Below, one piece after another: positions 50,162 through 58,395 of a stretch of DNA of 64,000 nucleotides (position 1 is the stretch's first letter; every line of letters starts with the position of its first letter). The position numbers were made by a program, and so were the translations under genes. Under the pieces are notes generated by a model. The model was not told where the DNA came from, ran no database searches, and saw only the letters and a program-made list of their open reading frames with translations. This DNA comes from Planctomycetota bacterium (GTDB lineage Bacteria > Planctomycetota > UBA1135 > UBA2386), in NCBI GenBank assembly GCA_020848735.1, contig JADLHO010000065.1, positions 1-64,000 on the forward strand. The letters are read 5' to 3'.

Positions 50162-51181
50162 ATGGGCGCCGTGCGACCACTCGAAGACCTCCTGCGCCAG
50201 CGGATGCGGGGCCCCATGGGGCCTCGCGCCGTTCTGACGCTCATCGGAGCCGCCCTCGCGGCGCTCCTCCTCCTGATCGCGACGTTCTCGTCGTGGTACA
50301 CCGTCCCGACCGACAGCAAGGCGGTCGTCAAGCGCTTCGGGCGCGTCGTGGCCGTCACCGATCCCGGCCTGCACTTCAAGCTGCCCTTCGGCGTCGAGAC
50401 CGCGACGATCGTCCAGACCGAGCGCGTCCTGAAGACCGAGTTCGGCTTCCGCAGCGAACCCTCGCTGCAGTCGGGGCGCACGCGCTACGACAAGGCCGAC
50501 TTCCTCGCGGAGTCGCTCATGCTCACGGGCGACCTCAACGTCGTCGACGTCGAGTGGGTCGTGCAGTACAGCCTCGTCGATCCCGACCGCTGGTTGCACG
50601 CGTCGCGCGATCCGGTCGACACGATCCGCGACATCGCGGAGTCGGTGATGCGGCGCGAGGTGGGCAACACGATCGGCAGCCGCGTCCTCACGATCGGCCG
50701 CGTCGAGCTCGCGGCGAACGTCGCCGCCGAGATGCAGCGCACGCTCGACCAGTACCGGCTCGGCGTGAAGATCAAGGCGGTCGAGCTGCAGGACGTCGCG
50801 CCTCCGGACCCGGTCAAGCCCGCCTTCAACGAGGTGAACGAGGCCCGGCAGGAACGCGAGCGTGCGGTCAACGTCGCGGAGAAGGAGCGCAACGAGGTCC
50901 TGCCGCGCGCGCGCGGCGAGGCGCAGCAGACGATCTCCGAGGCGCAGGCCTACGCGATGGAGCGCGTCAACGAGGCGAAGGGCGCGGCCTCGCGCTTCTC
51001 GGCGCTGCTGGCCGAGTACCGCAAGTCGGTCGAGGTCACGCGCCGACGGCTCTTCCTCGAGGAGATCGACGACGTGCTCCCGCGCGTGCGGAGCCTCGTC
51101 GTCGTGGATCCCAAGGTCGGCGGTCCCCTGCCGCTGCTGAATCTCGACGCAGCCGCGACCAGGACGGGAGGTGAGCGATGA
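50162..51181 (+). CDS. hflK: HflK-like SPFH-domain membrane protein
   Basis: SSWYTVPTDSKAVVKRFGRVVAVTDPGLHFKLPFGVETATIVQTERV..EFGFR; paired with hflC. Confidence 0.92.
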   Translation: MGAVRPLEDLLRQRMRGPMGPRAVLTLIGAALAALLLLIATFSSWYTVPTDSKAVVKRFGRVVAVTDPGLHFKLPFGVETATIVQTERVLKTEFGFRSEPSLQSGRTRYDKADFLAESLMLTGDLNVVDVEWVVQYSLVDPDRWLHASRDPVDTIRDIAESVMRREVGNTIGSRVLTIGRVELAANVAAEMQRTLDQYRLGVKIKAVELQDVAPPDPVKPAFNEVNEARQERERAVNVAEKERNEVLPRARGEAQQTISEAQAYAMERVNEAKGAASRFSALLAEYRKSVEVTRRRLFLEEIDDVLPRVRSLVVVDPKVGGPLPLLNLDAAATRTGGER

Positions 51182-52179
51182 GCGGTTTCGGTTCCAACGC
51201 GCCGCGTCCGGCGGCTTCCCCCAGGACGATCCTGTTCCGCTTCGTCGCGGTGCTCGTCGTGCTCCTCGGCCTGATGACGCTCAGCGGCGGGCTCTACGTC
51301 GTCGATGCCGGCGAGCAGGCCGTCGTCCTGCAGTTCCAGCGCGCGGTCGGCGCGCCCGTCACCGAGCCGGGCCTGCACTTCAAGGTGCCCTTCCTCCAGG
51401 ACGTGGTGCGCTTCGACAAGCGCATCCTCTCGTGGGACGGCGATCCCGAGCAGATCACGACGCGCGGCCGCGAGTTCATCTCCGTCGACACGACGGCGCG
51501 CTGGCGCATCGTCGAGCCGCTGAAGTTCCTGCAGAGCGTGCGCGACGAACTCGGCGCGCGGTCGCGCCTCGACGACGTCCTCGACTCGGTCGTCAAGGAC
51601 ACGATCTCGAGCACGGAGCTCGTGGAGATCGTGCGGTCGTCGAACTGGACCGTCGCACCCGAGGATCTCGAGCGCGAGGTGGTCGGCGCCGACGGCCAGA
51701 CGGAGCTGTCCCGCAAGATCGTCGTCGGTCGCGAAGGCCTCGAGCGGGCGATCCTCGCCGAGGCCCAGAAGTCGATGCCGAACTACGGCATCGAGCTCGT
51801 CGACGTGCGGATCAAGCGCCTCAACTACGTGGTCTCGGTGCAGAAGCAGGTCTTCGATCGAATGATCTCGGAGCGGCAGCGCGTCGCCGCGCAGTTCCGT
51901 TCGGAGGGGCAGGGCGAGGGCGCGCGCATCCGCGGTGACACCGCGCGCGAGCTCGCGACGCTGCGCTCCGAGGCGAAGCGCCAGGCGGAGGTCATCCGCG
52001 GCGAGGCCGACGCCGAGGCGACGCGGATCTTCGCCGAGGCCTACGGTGCCGATCCGGAGTTCTTCGCCTTCGTGCGGACGCTGGAGAGCTATCGCACCTC
52101 GATCGGCGCGCAGTCGACGCTCGTCCTCTCGGCGGACAGCGGCTACTTCGATCTGCTCCGCGGCACCGGCGTGAAGTGA
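51178..52179 (+). CDS. hflC: HflC-like SPFH-domain membrane protein
   Basis: GLYVVDAGEQAVVLQFQRAVGAPVTEPGLHFKVPFLQDVVRFDKRILSWDGDPEQITTRGREFISVDTTARWRI; RFRSEGQGEGARIRGD; ATGA overlap with hflK. Confidence 0.93.
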   Translation: MSGFGSNAPRPAASPRTILFRFVAVLVVLLGLMTLSGGLYVVDAGEQAVVLQFQRAVGAPVTEPGLHFKVPFLQDVVRFDKRILSWDGDPEQITTRGREFISVDTTARWRIVEPLKFLQSVRDELGARSRLDDVLDSVVKDTISSTELVEIVRSSNWTVAPEDLEREVVGADGQTELSRKIVVGREGLERAILAEAQKSMPNYGIELVDVRIKRLNYVVSVQKQVFDRMISERQRVAAQFRSEGQGEGARIRGDTARELATLRSEAKRQAEVIRGEADAEATRIFAEAYGADPEFFAFVRTLESYRTSIGAQSTLVLSADSGYFDLLRGTGVK

Positions 52180-52242
52180 CGCGCGCCGGAGCCGCGACGG
52201 CGCACGCTTGTCCCAGGTCGCGCATCGGTCGATAGTCCGACC

Positions 52243-52473
52243 ATGCACGTCCGCATCGAATACTGCACGGCTTGAAGCTACCTCCCCCGCGCGTCCGGTC
52301 TGGGCGCGGCGATCCAGAAGGCGTTCCCCGAGGCGAAGGTCGAACTGAAGCCCGGCGGCCGCGGTGACTTCATCGTCACGGTCGACGGCAGGCAGCTCTG
52401 GGACAAGAAGCGCCAGGGCGATCAGTTTCCCGAACCCAAGGTGATCGTCGCGGCGATCCGTCCGGCGGGTTGA
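52243..52473 (+). CDS. Rdx (SelW/SelT/SelH)-family selenoprotein, in-frame UGA read as Sec (CTAU motif)
   Basis: ATG 52243 to TGA 52471-52473 with internal TGA at 52273-52275: MHVRIEYCTAUSYLPRASGLGAAIQKAFPEAKVELKPGGRGDFIVTVDGRQLWDKKRQGDQFPEPKVIVAAIRPAG. CxxU near the N-terminus and a GGRGDF..DG..LWDKK..G.FPEP tail are family hallmarks. Missed by the ORF track because of the UGA. Confidence 0.88.
52287..52309 (+). promoter_or_regulatory. Candidate bacterial SECIS element downstream of the Sec UGA
   Basis: CCGCGC-(GU bulge)-CC-[GGUCU]-GG-GCGCGG; apical loop GGUCU begins 22 nt after the UGA, as in bacterial-type SECIS. Confidence 0.75.
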
Positions 52474-52490
52474 GGCCCGCCGCGGGCGCT

Positions 52491-52591
52491 CAGAGGTTGG
52501 GAGACAATCCGTCTCTCGACCTCTGCGTGGCCGCGAATGCGGCCACCAACAAGCATCTGGGAGCCCGAACCATGGATTCTCCCTCGGGCTC
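52491..52591. other. Three consecutive strong hairpins in a short intergenic stretch between convergent genes
   Basis: CAGAGGT...GGAGAC-aatcc-GTCTCT...ACCTCTG (52491-52525); GTGGCCGC-GAAT-GCGGCCAC (52527-52546); GAGCCCGA...TCGGGCTC (52561-52591). Confidence 0.6.
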
Positions 52592-53470
52592 TCAGTCGTC
52601 CTGGAAGCAGCCGAGCGCGGCTTGCGCCTCGACGAGGACGCGGTCGCCCATCGCCCGGGAGAGGCCGAGCCCGTCGAGCAGCTGCGGCGCGGCGACGAGG
52701 TCGCGGCACAGCACATGTCCCCCGGCGAAGAGCCGCGCCTTCGCGTGCGCAGGCAAGGTCGAGAGCGCGCTCAGCGGCATCAGCCCGGCGCTCTCGATGC
52801 GCTCGCGCAGGCTGCCGCGTTCGGGCACGTCCCAGCCGAGCAGCATCAGGTGCATGCCGGTGCCGAAGCGCAGCGCATCGACCGTGAAGCGGCCATTGGT
52901 GATCAGCCAGAAGCGCGTGCGGCCGCGCAGGGCGTCGAGGTCGACGGCGCGGCCATAGACGTAGAGCGCGGTCTTCGCGTCGAGCTTGCCGTCGCTGCGC
53001 GTGACGAGCTTGCACTCGCAGAGCGCCCGCTCCGCCGCGCGCTCCGCGAGCACGTCGACCTCGTGGGAGATGAAGCGGCCCTCGAGGTGCACGCCGACGC
53101 GGGTGCGCCAGCCGGACGCGGCGAAGAGCTCGGCGACGAAGCGCTCGAACGGGAACCCGCTCGGGCCGAGATCCGCGAGCGCGCGGCGCAGGTTCCAGCG
53201 CGCGGCACAGGGCGCCGGCTCCCGACGCAGGGCGCGTGCGACGACGCGATCGATGCGTTCGGCGGGCACGATGTCGTCGAGCACCTGCTCGACGTCGGAC
53301 ACGACGGCCTCGCGACGGTGACGCGGTACGCCGATCCGCGTGAGCGCACGGCGGAGCTTCTGCGGTCGCCACGCCTCGAGTGCTCCGCTGCGCTTGCGCA
53401 CCAGCGGGCCGCGGCGGCTCTCGGCCTGGGCGACGAGTCGGTCGAACGGACGCGGCACCGCTCTCGGCAT
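52592..53470 (-). CDS. ATP-cone-like domain fused to an Mrr/PD-(D/E)XK-like restriction endonuclease domain
   Basis: VRKRSGALEAWRPQKLRRALTRIG (ATP-cone-like), then GFPFERFVAELFAASGWRTRVGVHLEGRFISHEVDVLAERAAERALCECKL (E..D...E-C-K). Confidence 0.75.
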   Translation of the reverse strand: MPRAVPRPFDRLVAQAESRRGPLVRKRSGALEAWRPQKLRRALTRIGVPRHRREAVVSDVEQVLDDIVPAERIDRVVARALRREPAPCAARWNLRRALADLGPSGFPFERFVAELFAASGWRTRVGVHLEGRFISHEVDVLAERAAERALCECKLVTRSDGKLDAKTALYVYGRAVDLDALRGRTRFWLITNGRFTVDALRFGTGMHLMLLGWDVPERGSLRERIESAGLMPLSALSTLPAHAKARLFAGGHVLCRDLVAAPQLLDGLGLSRAMGDRVLVEAQAALGCFQDD

Positions 53471-53543
53471 CGCCGGCAGATCATTCCCCGAGAGACCACA
53501 CGGGGCCAGGGACGGTCGGGATCACGGCGCTAGCATCGGGTCG

Positions 53544-54527
53544 ATGGCCGAGGCCGATGGCACGACCGAGCTCGTCCTGCGTTGCCGCGTGCGTGCGCGC
53601 GAGGCCGGGCTCTCGCTCCTCGCATTCCTCGCGCAGCGTTTCCGCTACGTCTCGCGTGAGGGTTGGGATCGCGCGATCCGCGAGGGGCGGGTGACCGTCG
53701 ACGGGCGACGCGTCGAGGGCCGCACTCCGCTGCGCGCCGGCGTCGAGATCGCGACCCGGCAGTCGCTGCGCGAGCCGGCCGCACCGACCGACGTGCGGAT
53801 CGTGCACGACGCCTGCGGGGTGCTCGTCGTCGACAAGCCCGCGGGACTGCCCTTCCACGCCGACGGCGCCTTCGTGCCGCGCACCCTCGTCGCGGTGCTC
53901 CGCGCCCGCCTCGGCGAGGGGCTCCTGCCGCTGCAGCGACTCGACCGCGAGACCAGCGGGCTCTGCCTCTTCGCCCGCGACGCCACGACCGCGCGCGCGC
54001 TGCGCGCGGCGATCGACGCCGGGGCCCTCGACAAGCGCTACGACGCGATCGTCCACGGCCGCGTGGCCGTGGCCGACGGCGTCCTCGACGGCTGGATCGG
54101 TCGCGCGCACGGCTCGTCGATCACGCTGCGGCGCGGGATCGTCCCGCCGCACGAGCCCGGGGCCCAGAGCGCGCGGACCGAGTTCGCCGTGATCGCACGC
54201 GGCGATGCGACGAGCCTTCTGCGCTGCCGTCTCGTCACCGGCCGCACGCACCAGCTCCGCGTGCATCTCGAAGGCGCCGGCCACCCGATCGTCGGCGACA
54301 AGCTGTACGGCCGGAGCGACGACGAGTACCTCGCCTGGGTCGCGCACGTGAAGGCCGGCGGGGACGCGGCCTGGGGTGGCCGCCTCGGCGCGGCGCGCCA
54401 GCTCCTCCACGCGGCGAGCCTGCGCGTGCCCGCGCTCGCGGCGTCGCCGGCCCTCGCGCTGACGGCCCCCTGGCCCGACGACTTCGCCGTCGCCGCGCGC
54501 GCGGCCGGACCCGCACCGGCGCCGTGA
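53544..54527 (+). CDS. RluA-family pseudouridine synthase
   Basis: VRIVHDACGVLVVDKPAGLPFH, LQRLDRETSGLCLFARD, VTGRTHQLRVHLEGAGHPIVGDKLYG. Confidence 0.88.
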   Translation: MAEADGTTELVLRCRVRAREAGLSLLAFLAQRFRYVSREGWDRAIREGRVTVDGRRVEGRTPLRAGVEIATRQSLREPAAPTDVRIVHDACGVLVVDKPAGLPFHADGAFVPRTLVAVLRARLGEGLLPLQRLDRETSGLCLFARDATTARALRAAIDAGALDKRYDAIVHGRVAVADGVLDGWIGRAHGSSITLRRGIVPPHEPGAQSARTEFAVIARGDATSLLRCRLVTGRTHQLRVHLEGAGHPIVGDKLYGRSDDEYLAWVAHVKAGGDAAWGGRLGAARQLLHAASLRVPALAASPALALTAPWPDDFAVAARAAGPAPAP

Positions 54528-54545
54528 GCGGGGCGTGGTGCGGCG

Positions 54546-55856
54546 TCAGGCGTGGGCCTGCCGCACGGGATCGTCCTGCGCGAACTCGGCGTCGAACTCG
54601 TTGGGACCGCGGTTCTCGAGGAGGAGCAGGCCCCACACGGTGACGAACCACTGCAGCTTGTCCATGCGCAGGAAGAAGCTCTCGCTGCGCGCGGCGAGCG
54701 CGATCAGGACGACCGTGCTGGCGAAGATCGCCGCCGCGGCATCGCGACGGCGTGTGCCGCGACGCCCGGCACAACGCTGCCAGAACGAGAGCAGGCGCAG
54801 CGGCACGAGGACGAGGAAGGCGAAGAGGCCGGTCCAGCCGATCTCGACGAGCACGTCGATCCACGAGTTGTGCGCCTGCTTCGGGTTCCAGGTCAGCACG
54901 AGCTCGCGGCCGCGATCCGGGTACCAGAACGCACCGAAGCCGGTGCCGAGCAGCGGCGCATCGTCGGCCTCCTCGAGCACGCGCTCCCAGAGCTGATCGC
55001 GGCCCGAGAGCGAGGCGTCGCGGCCGGTGCTCGAGAAGAACGCCGCGCGCAACTCGTCGGCGCCGATCACCATCGCGATGCCGAAGGCGAAGACGAGGCC
55101 GAGCTGGATGAGTCCGGCGCGGTAGGAGTGGGTCGAGAGCAGCACGAAGACCCCGACGCCGGCGATCGTCGACGTGATCGAGGTCATCGAGTCCGTCTTC
55201 CACAGCGCGGCGAGCATGCCGGCCTGGAGCACCAGCAGCGCCAGGCGGCGGCTCGGCAGCACGGGCTTCACCGCGAGCGAGATCAGCAGCCCGACCTGCA
55301 TGCAGGGACCGAAGACGTTCGGATGGCCGCTGAGCCCGGCGAGGCCGGGACGCCAGGGGATGCTCCAGCAGGCCGGCGACCACACGACCTGCTGCGCGAG
55401 GGAGAGCCACGCGCAGGCGCCGAGCGCGATCGTCACCGTGCGCACGAAGAAGGTCACCGGTCGCGGATGCGAGTCGACGGTCGCGAGCAGCAGGAGGATG
55501 CCGAAGCCGTGCACGAGCGAACGCTTCAGCGTCAGCGAGCGATCGGTCGTCCAGAGCAGCGAGCCGACGAGCAGCAGCGAGAACGCGACCCAGGCGAGGT
55601 GCGCGCCGATGCGCAGTTGGAAGCGGCCCGACTGCATCATCGCGTGCACCGCGAGCAGTCCGCCGAACGTGAAGACCAGCTGCCGGCGCAGGCTGAAGGT
55701 CACGTCCTCGTCGAGCGGGATCGGCTCCCAGGGCATGCGGAAGCCGCCGATCAGGAAGACGAGCCAGAGGACGGAGTACGCGAGGACGACGCGCTCGAGC
55801 AGCGTGCGGCGCTCGTCGCGCACGAGGACGTCCGCGAAGGTCGCCGTCGCCGTCAT
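54546..55856 (-). CDS. O-antigen ligase-like (Wzy/WaaL) polytopic membrane protein
   Basis: Many TM helices; LSGHPNVFGP, LSGRDQLWERVLEEADDAPLLGTGFGAFW, AHNSWIDVLVEIGWTGLFAF. Confidence 0.88.
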   Translation of the reverse strand: MTATATFADVLVRDERRTLLERVVLAYSVLWLVFLIGGFRMPWEPIPLDEDVTFSLRRQLVFTFGGLLAVHAMMQSGRFQLRIGAHLAWVAFSLLLVGSLLWTTDRSLTLKRSLVHGFGILLLLATVDSHPRPVTFFVRTVTIALGACAWLSLAQQVVWSPACWSIPWRPGLAGLSGHPNVFGPCMQVGLLISLAVKPVLPSRRLALLVLQAGMLAALWKTDSMTSITSTIAGVGVFVLLSTHSYRAGLIQLGLVFAFGIAMVIGADELRAAFFSSTGRDASLSGRDQLWERVLEEADDAPLLGTGFGAFWYPDRGRELVLTWNPKQAHNSWIDVLVEIGWTGLFAFLVLVPLRLLSFWQRCAGRRGTRRRDAAAAIFASTVVLIALAARSESFFLRMDKLQWFVTVWGLLLLENRGPNEFDAEFAQDDPVRQAHA

Positions 55857-57208
55857 GGAGCCGGCGTTCCGACGCGGTCCTCGGCGCCCGCGGCCGCGCG
55901 CGCGCGCTTCCCGTCCCGCGCACGGCGGAGCGACGGGGCGAGCATCCGCGCATGCTGCCGGATCTCCTCGGCGCGTTGCATGAGGTAGGGCTCGGTGGCG
56001 ACCTTGTTCCACTGCTCCCGGAGCATCACGACGACGATGCCGAGGATGAACGCGACGAGCATCGCGGCGCCGATCGTGTCGCGCTTGCTCGGACCGGCGC
56101 GCTCGCGCAGCGGGATCGCCGGCTTGATCACGGTGATGGCGCCCGCGGGCTGGCGCGCGCGGATCTCCCAGAGCTCCGCCTGGCTCTCGAGCGTGCCGGC
56201 GAGGTCGCGGCTGCGGCCGACCTGCTTCTGGAGCGCCTCCATGCGCAGGCGCACCTCCTGCACGCTCACCCGATCGGGACCGAAGCCCGCGTGCGCGCGT
56301 TCCCGGAGCTCCTCGATCTTCCGCGAGGCCTGGGCGATCTGCTCGGCGAGATTGCGTGCGACGTGGTCCTCCTCCGTGAAGGCCTGGAGCCGCTCGAGAC
56401 GCTGCTTCACGAGGACCTCCCTCGCGGTCTCCATCTCGCGCATCATCGAGAGCACGTCGCCGGTCTGCTTCTCGAGAGCGACGATGCCGTGGCCCTCGAC
56501 GTAGCTCGCGAGCGCCTTCTCGTCGCGCTCGAGGCGCGAGCGCGCGGCGACGAGCGCACCCTTGAGGTAGCCGACCTGCTGCTCGAGCATCTGCCGCTCG
56601 ACCGACTTGCTGGCCTCCGCCATCTCGTTGACCATCGCGTTCGCGACGTCGGCCGCGAGCGCGGGGTCCGAGGCGATGACCTCGACGTTGAACATCCCCT
56701 CCTCCGTCCCGGAGATGTTCACGAGGTTGCGCATGCGATGGACCAGCTCGCTCGAGCGCAGGTTGTCCGGCAGGCGGAGGCGCGAGGCGAAGCGCTCGCC
56801 GATCGCGGTCAGCACCGCGTCGCTGCGGAGGATCGACGCGTAGAGGTCGACGTCCGACGGCAGCATCAGGGCACCGGTGTTGCCGCGGTTCGCGATGTCG
56901 CGCGCCGTCTCGATGGACCCCACGGTGACCTCGACGTCGAGGGGCGGCTTCTCGCGCGGCATCAGCACCGCGACGCAGGTCGAGCGGTAGTAGGGCCGCG
57001 TCACGAAGAAGCGCCCGACGCCGAACATGAGCCCGAGCGAGAGGACGATCAGGAAGAGCTGCCAATGGCGCAGCACCGCGGACGTGAGGTCGAGCAGCGG
57101 GGCCTGCCAACCGACGGGCGGACGCGGCGCGACGCCCGCCGCGACGCGCGCCGGCTCCGGCAGACGGTCGGTTCCGACCGGCCCGCGGGTCTCCCCCGGC
57201 GAACTCAA
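55853..57208 (-). CDS. Wzz/chain-length-determinant-type polysaccharide biosynthesis protein
   Basis: N- and C-terminal TM, coiled-coil middle; YRSTCVAVLMPREKPPL; AGAITVIKPAIPLRERAGPSKRDTIGAAMLVAFILGIVVVML. Confidence 0.88.
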   Translation of the reverse strand: MSSPGETRGPVGTDRLPEPARVAAGVAPRPPVGWQAPLLDLTSAVLRHWQLFLIVLSLGLMFGVGRFFVTRPYYRSTCVAVLMPREKPPLDVEVTVGSIETARDIANRGNTGALMLPSDVDLYASILRSDAVLTAIGERFASRLRLPDNLRSSELVHRMRNLVNISGTEEGMFNVEVIASDPALAADVANAMVNEMAEASKSVERQMLEQQVGYLKGALVAARSRLERDEKALASYVEGHGIVALEKQTGDVLSMMREMETAREVLVKQRLERLQAFTEEDHVARNLAEQIAQASRKIEELRERAHAGFGPDRVSVQEVRLRMEALQKQVGRSRDLAGTLESQAELWEIRARQPAGAITVIKPAIPLRERAGPSKRDTIGAAMLVAFILGIVVVMLREQWNKVATEPYLMQRAEEIRQHARMLAPSLRRARDGKRARAAAGAEDRVGTPAP

Positions 57209-58395
57209 GGGTGCGCCCTCCGCAGGTCCCGCAGGGTCGTGTCCTGGGGCATGGCGCGAGCGACCGCGACGCGGAACGACTCGGCGAGGCGCTCCGGTGT
57301 GAACGCGAGGGCCGCGGTGGCCGCACGCGCACCGAGCGTCGCGAGGTCGTCGCGGTCGAGGGCGGCGGCGAGTCCCGCGAGCAGACTCGCCGGCGACGAC
57401 GGATCGAAGAGCAGGCCGTCGACGCCGTCACGGACGAGGTCGTCCGCGCAGCCCGCGTGGATCGAGCAGAGGGTGGGGACGCCGCAGAGCATCGCCTCCT
57501 GCACGGTCAGGCCCCAGGCATCGGCCAGCGACGGGAACACGTGCAGGTCGGCGCTCGCGTAGTAGGCGGGCACGTCCGCCATCGGGACCCCGGCGATGCG
57601 CACGACGCCGAGCGCGGGCTCCGCGGTCTCGATCAACGGGGCGAGCGGGCCGTCCCCGACGAAGACCAGACGCCAGGCATCGCGCGTCGCCGCGGGGAGT
57701 GCCGCCCAGCCGGCGAGCAGCTCGCGGATGCCCTTGAAGGGCACGAGGCGACCGCAGAAGAGCGCGATGCGACGACCCGCGCCGAGCTCCGCGCGCAGGC
57801 GTGCGACGCTGCCATCCGCGCGCAGGGCGGCGAGGCGCGTGCGCACGAGCTCGACATCGGTCGCATTCGGCGCGTCGACGATGTGATCCGTCGGCACCGC
57901 CGAGGCGAGCAACACGTCGCGGGCCTGACGACCCATGCCCACGACGGCCCGCGCGCGGCCGAGCACCGCCGCGCGCACGCAGCGACGCAGCCGTCCGCCG
58001 GCGCTGCCCATCGCGCGGCTCTGGTACGACCACACCACGTACGGCACGCGATGCACGCGGCACCAGAGCGTGGCGAGCAGGCTGCGCGGACCGAGCTCGT
58101 GCGTGATGACCACGTCGGGACGGAAGCGCGAGAGATCGCGCCAGAGCCCGACCGGCACGTGGGTCGTCACGACCTGTTCGACGCGCACGGGCTCATGGCT
58201 CACGTGGGCGCGGCGGAAGCGCAGCGTGCGCGACTCGACGACGTCGACGCCGTCGCACGCGCCGTCCCAGCGGCGGTCGAACTCCGTGCGCGCGTTCACG
58301 AGGACGCGGAACTCCCATCCCGGCGTCCTGGCGAGCGAGCGGAAGACGGGTGCGCGGTAGGGGCTGATGACGTTCGTGAGGAACGCGACCCTCAT
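57205..58395 (-). CDS. Glycosyltransferase (GT-B, GT4-like)
   Basis: MRVAFLTNVISPYRAPVFRSLAR; IALFCGRLVPFKGIRELLAGWA; VFPSLADAWGLTVQEAMLCGVPTLCS. Confidence 0.92.
   Translation of the reverse strand: MRVAFLTNVISPYRAPVFRSLARTPGWEFRVLVNARTEFDRRWDGACDGVDVVESRTLRFRRAHVSHEPVRVEQVVTTHVPVGLWRDLSRFRPDVVITHELGPRSLLATLWCRVHRVPYVVWSYQSRAMGSAGGRLRRCVRAAVLGRARAVVGMGRQARDVLLASAVPTDHIVDAPNATDVELVRTRLAALRADGSVARLRAELGAGRRIALFCGRLVPFKGIRELLAGWAALPAATRDAWRLVFVGDGPLAPLIETAEPALGVVRIAGVPMADVPAYYASADLHVFPSLADAWGLTVQEAMLCGVPTLCSIHAGCADDLVRDGVDGLLFDPSSPASLLAGLAAALDRDDLATLGARAATAALAFTPERLAESFRVAVARAMPQDTTLRDLRRAHP

Noticed and set aside
52243-52473. Reading the 52243 frame as a pseudogene with a nonsense codon
   Set aside because: The stop falls exactly at the redox-active CxxU position, is followed by a GGUCU-loop hairpin and the downstream frame is intact. 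A genome-level search for selABCD is still required.
52474-52600. Possible tRNA (including tRNA-Sec) in the three-hairpin segment
   Set aside because: No plausible acceptor/T-arm (GGTTCRANYCC) plus TCA anticodon layout on either strand by eye; tRNAscan-SE/Infernal would be decisive.
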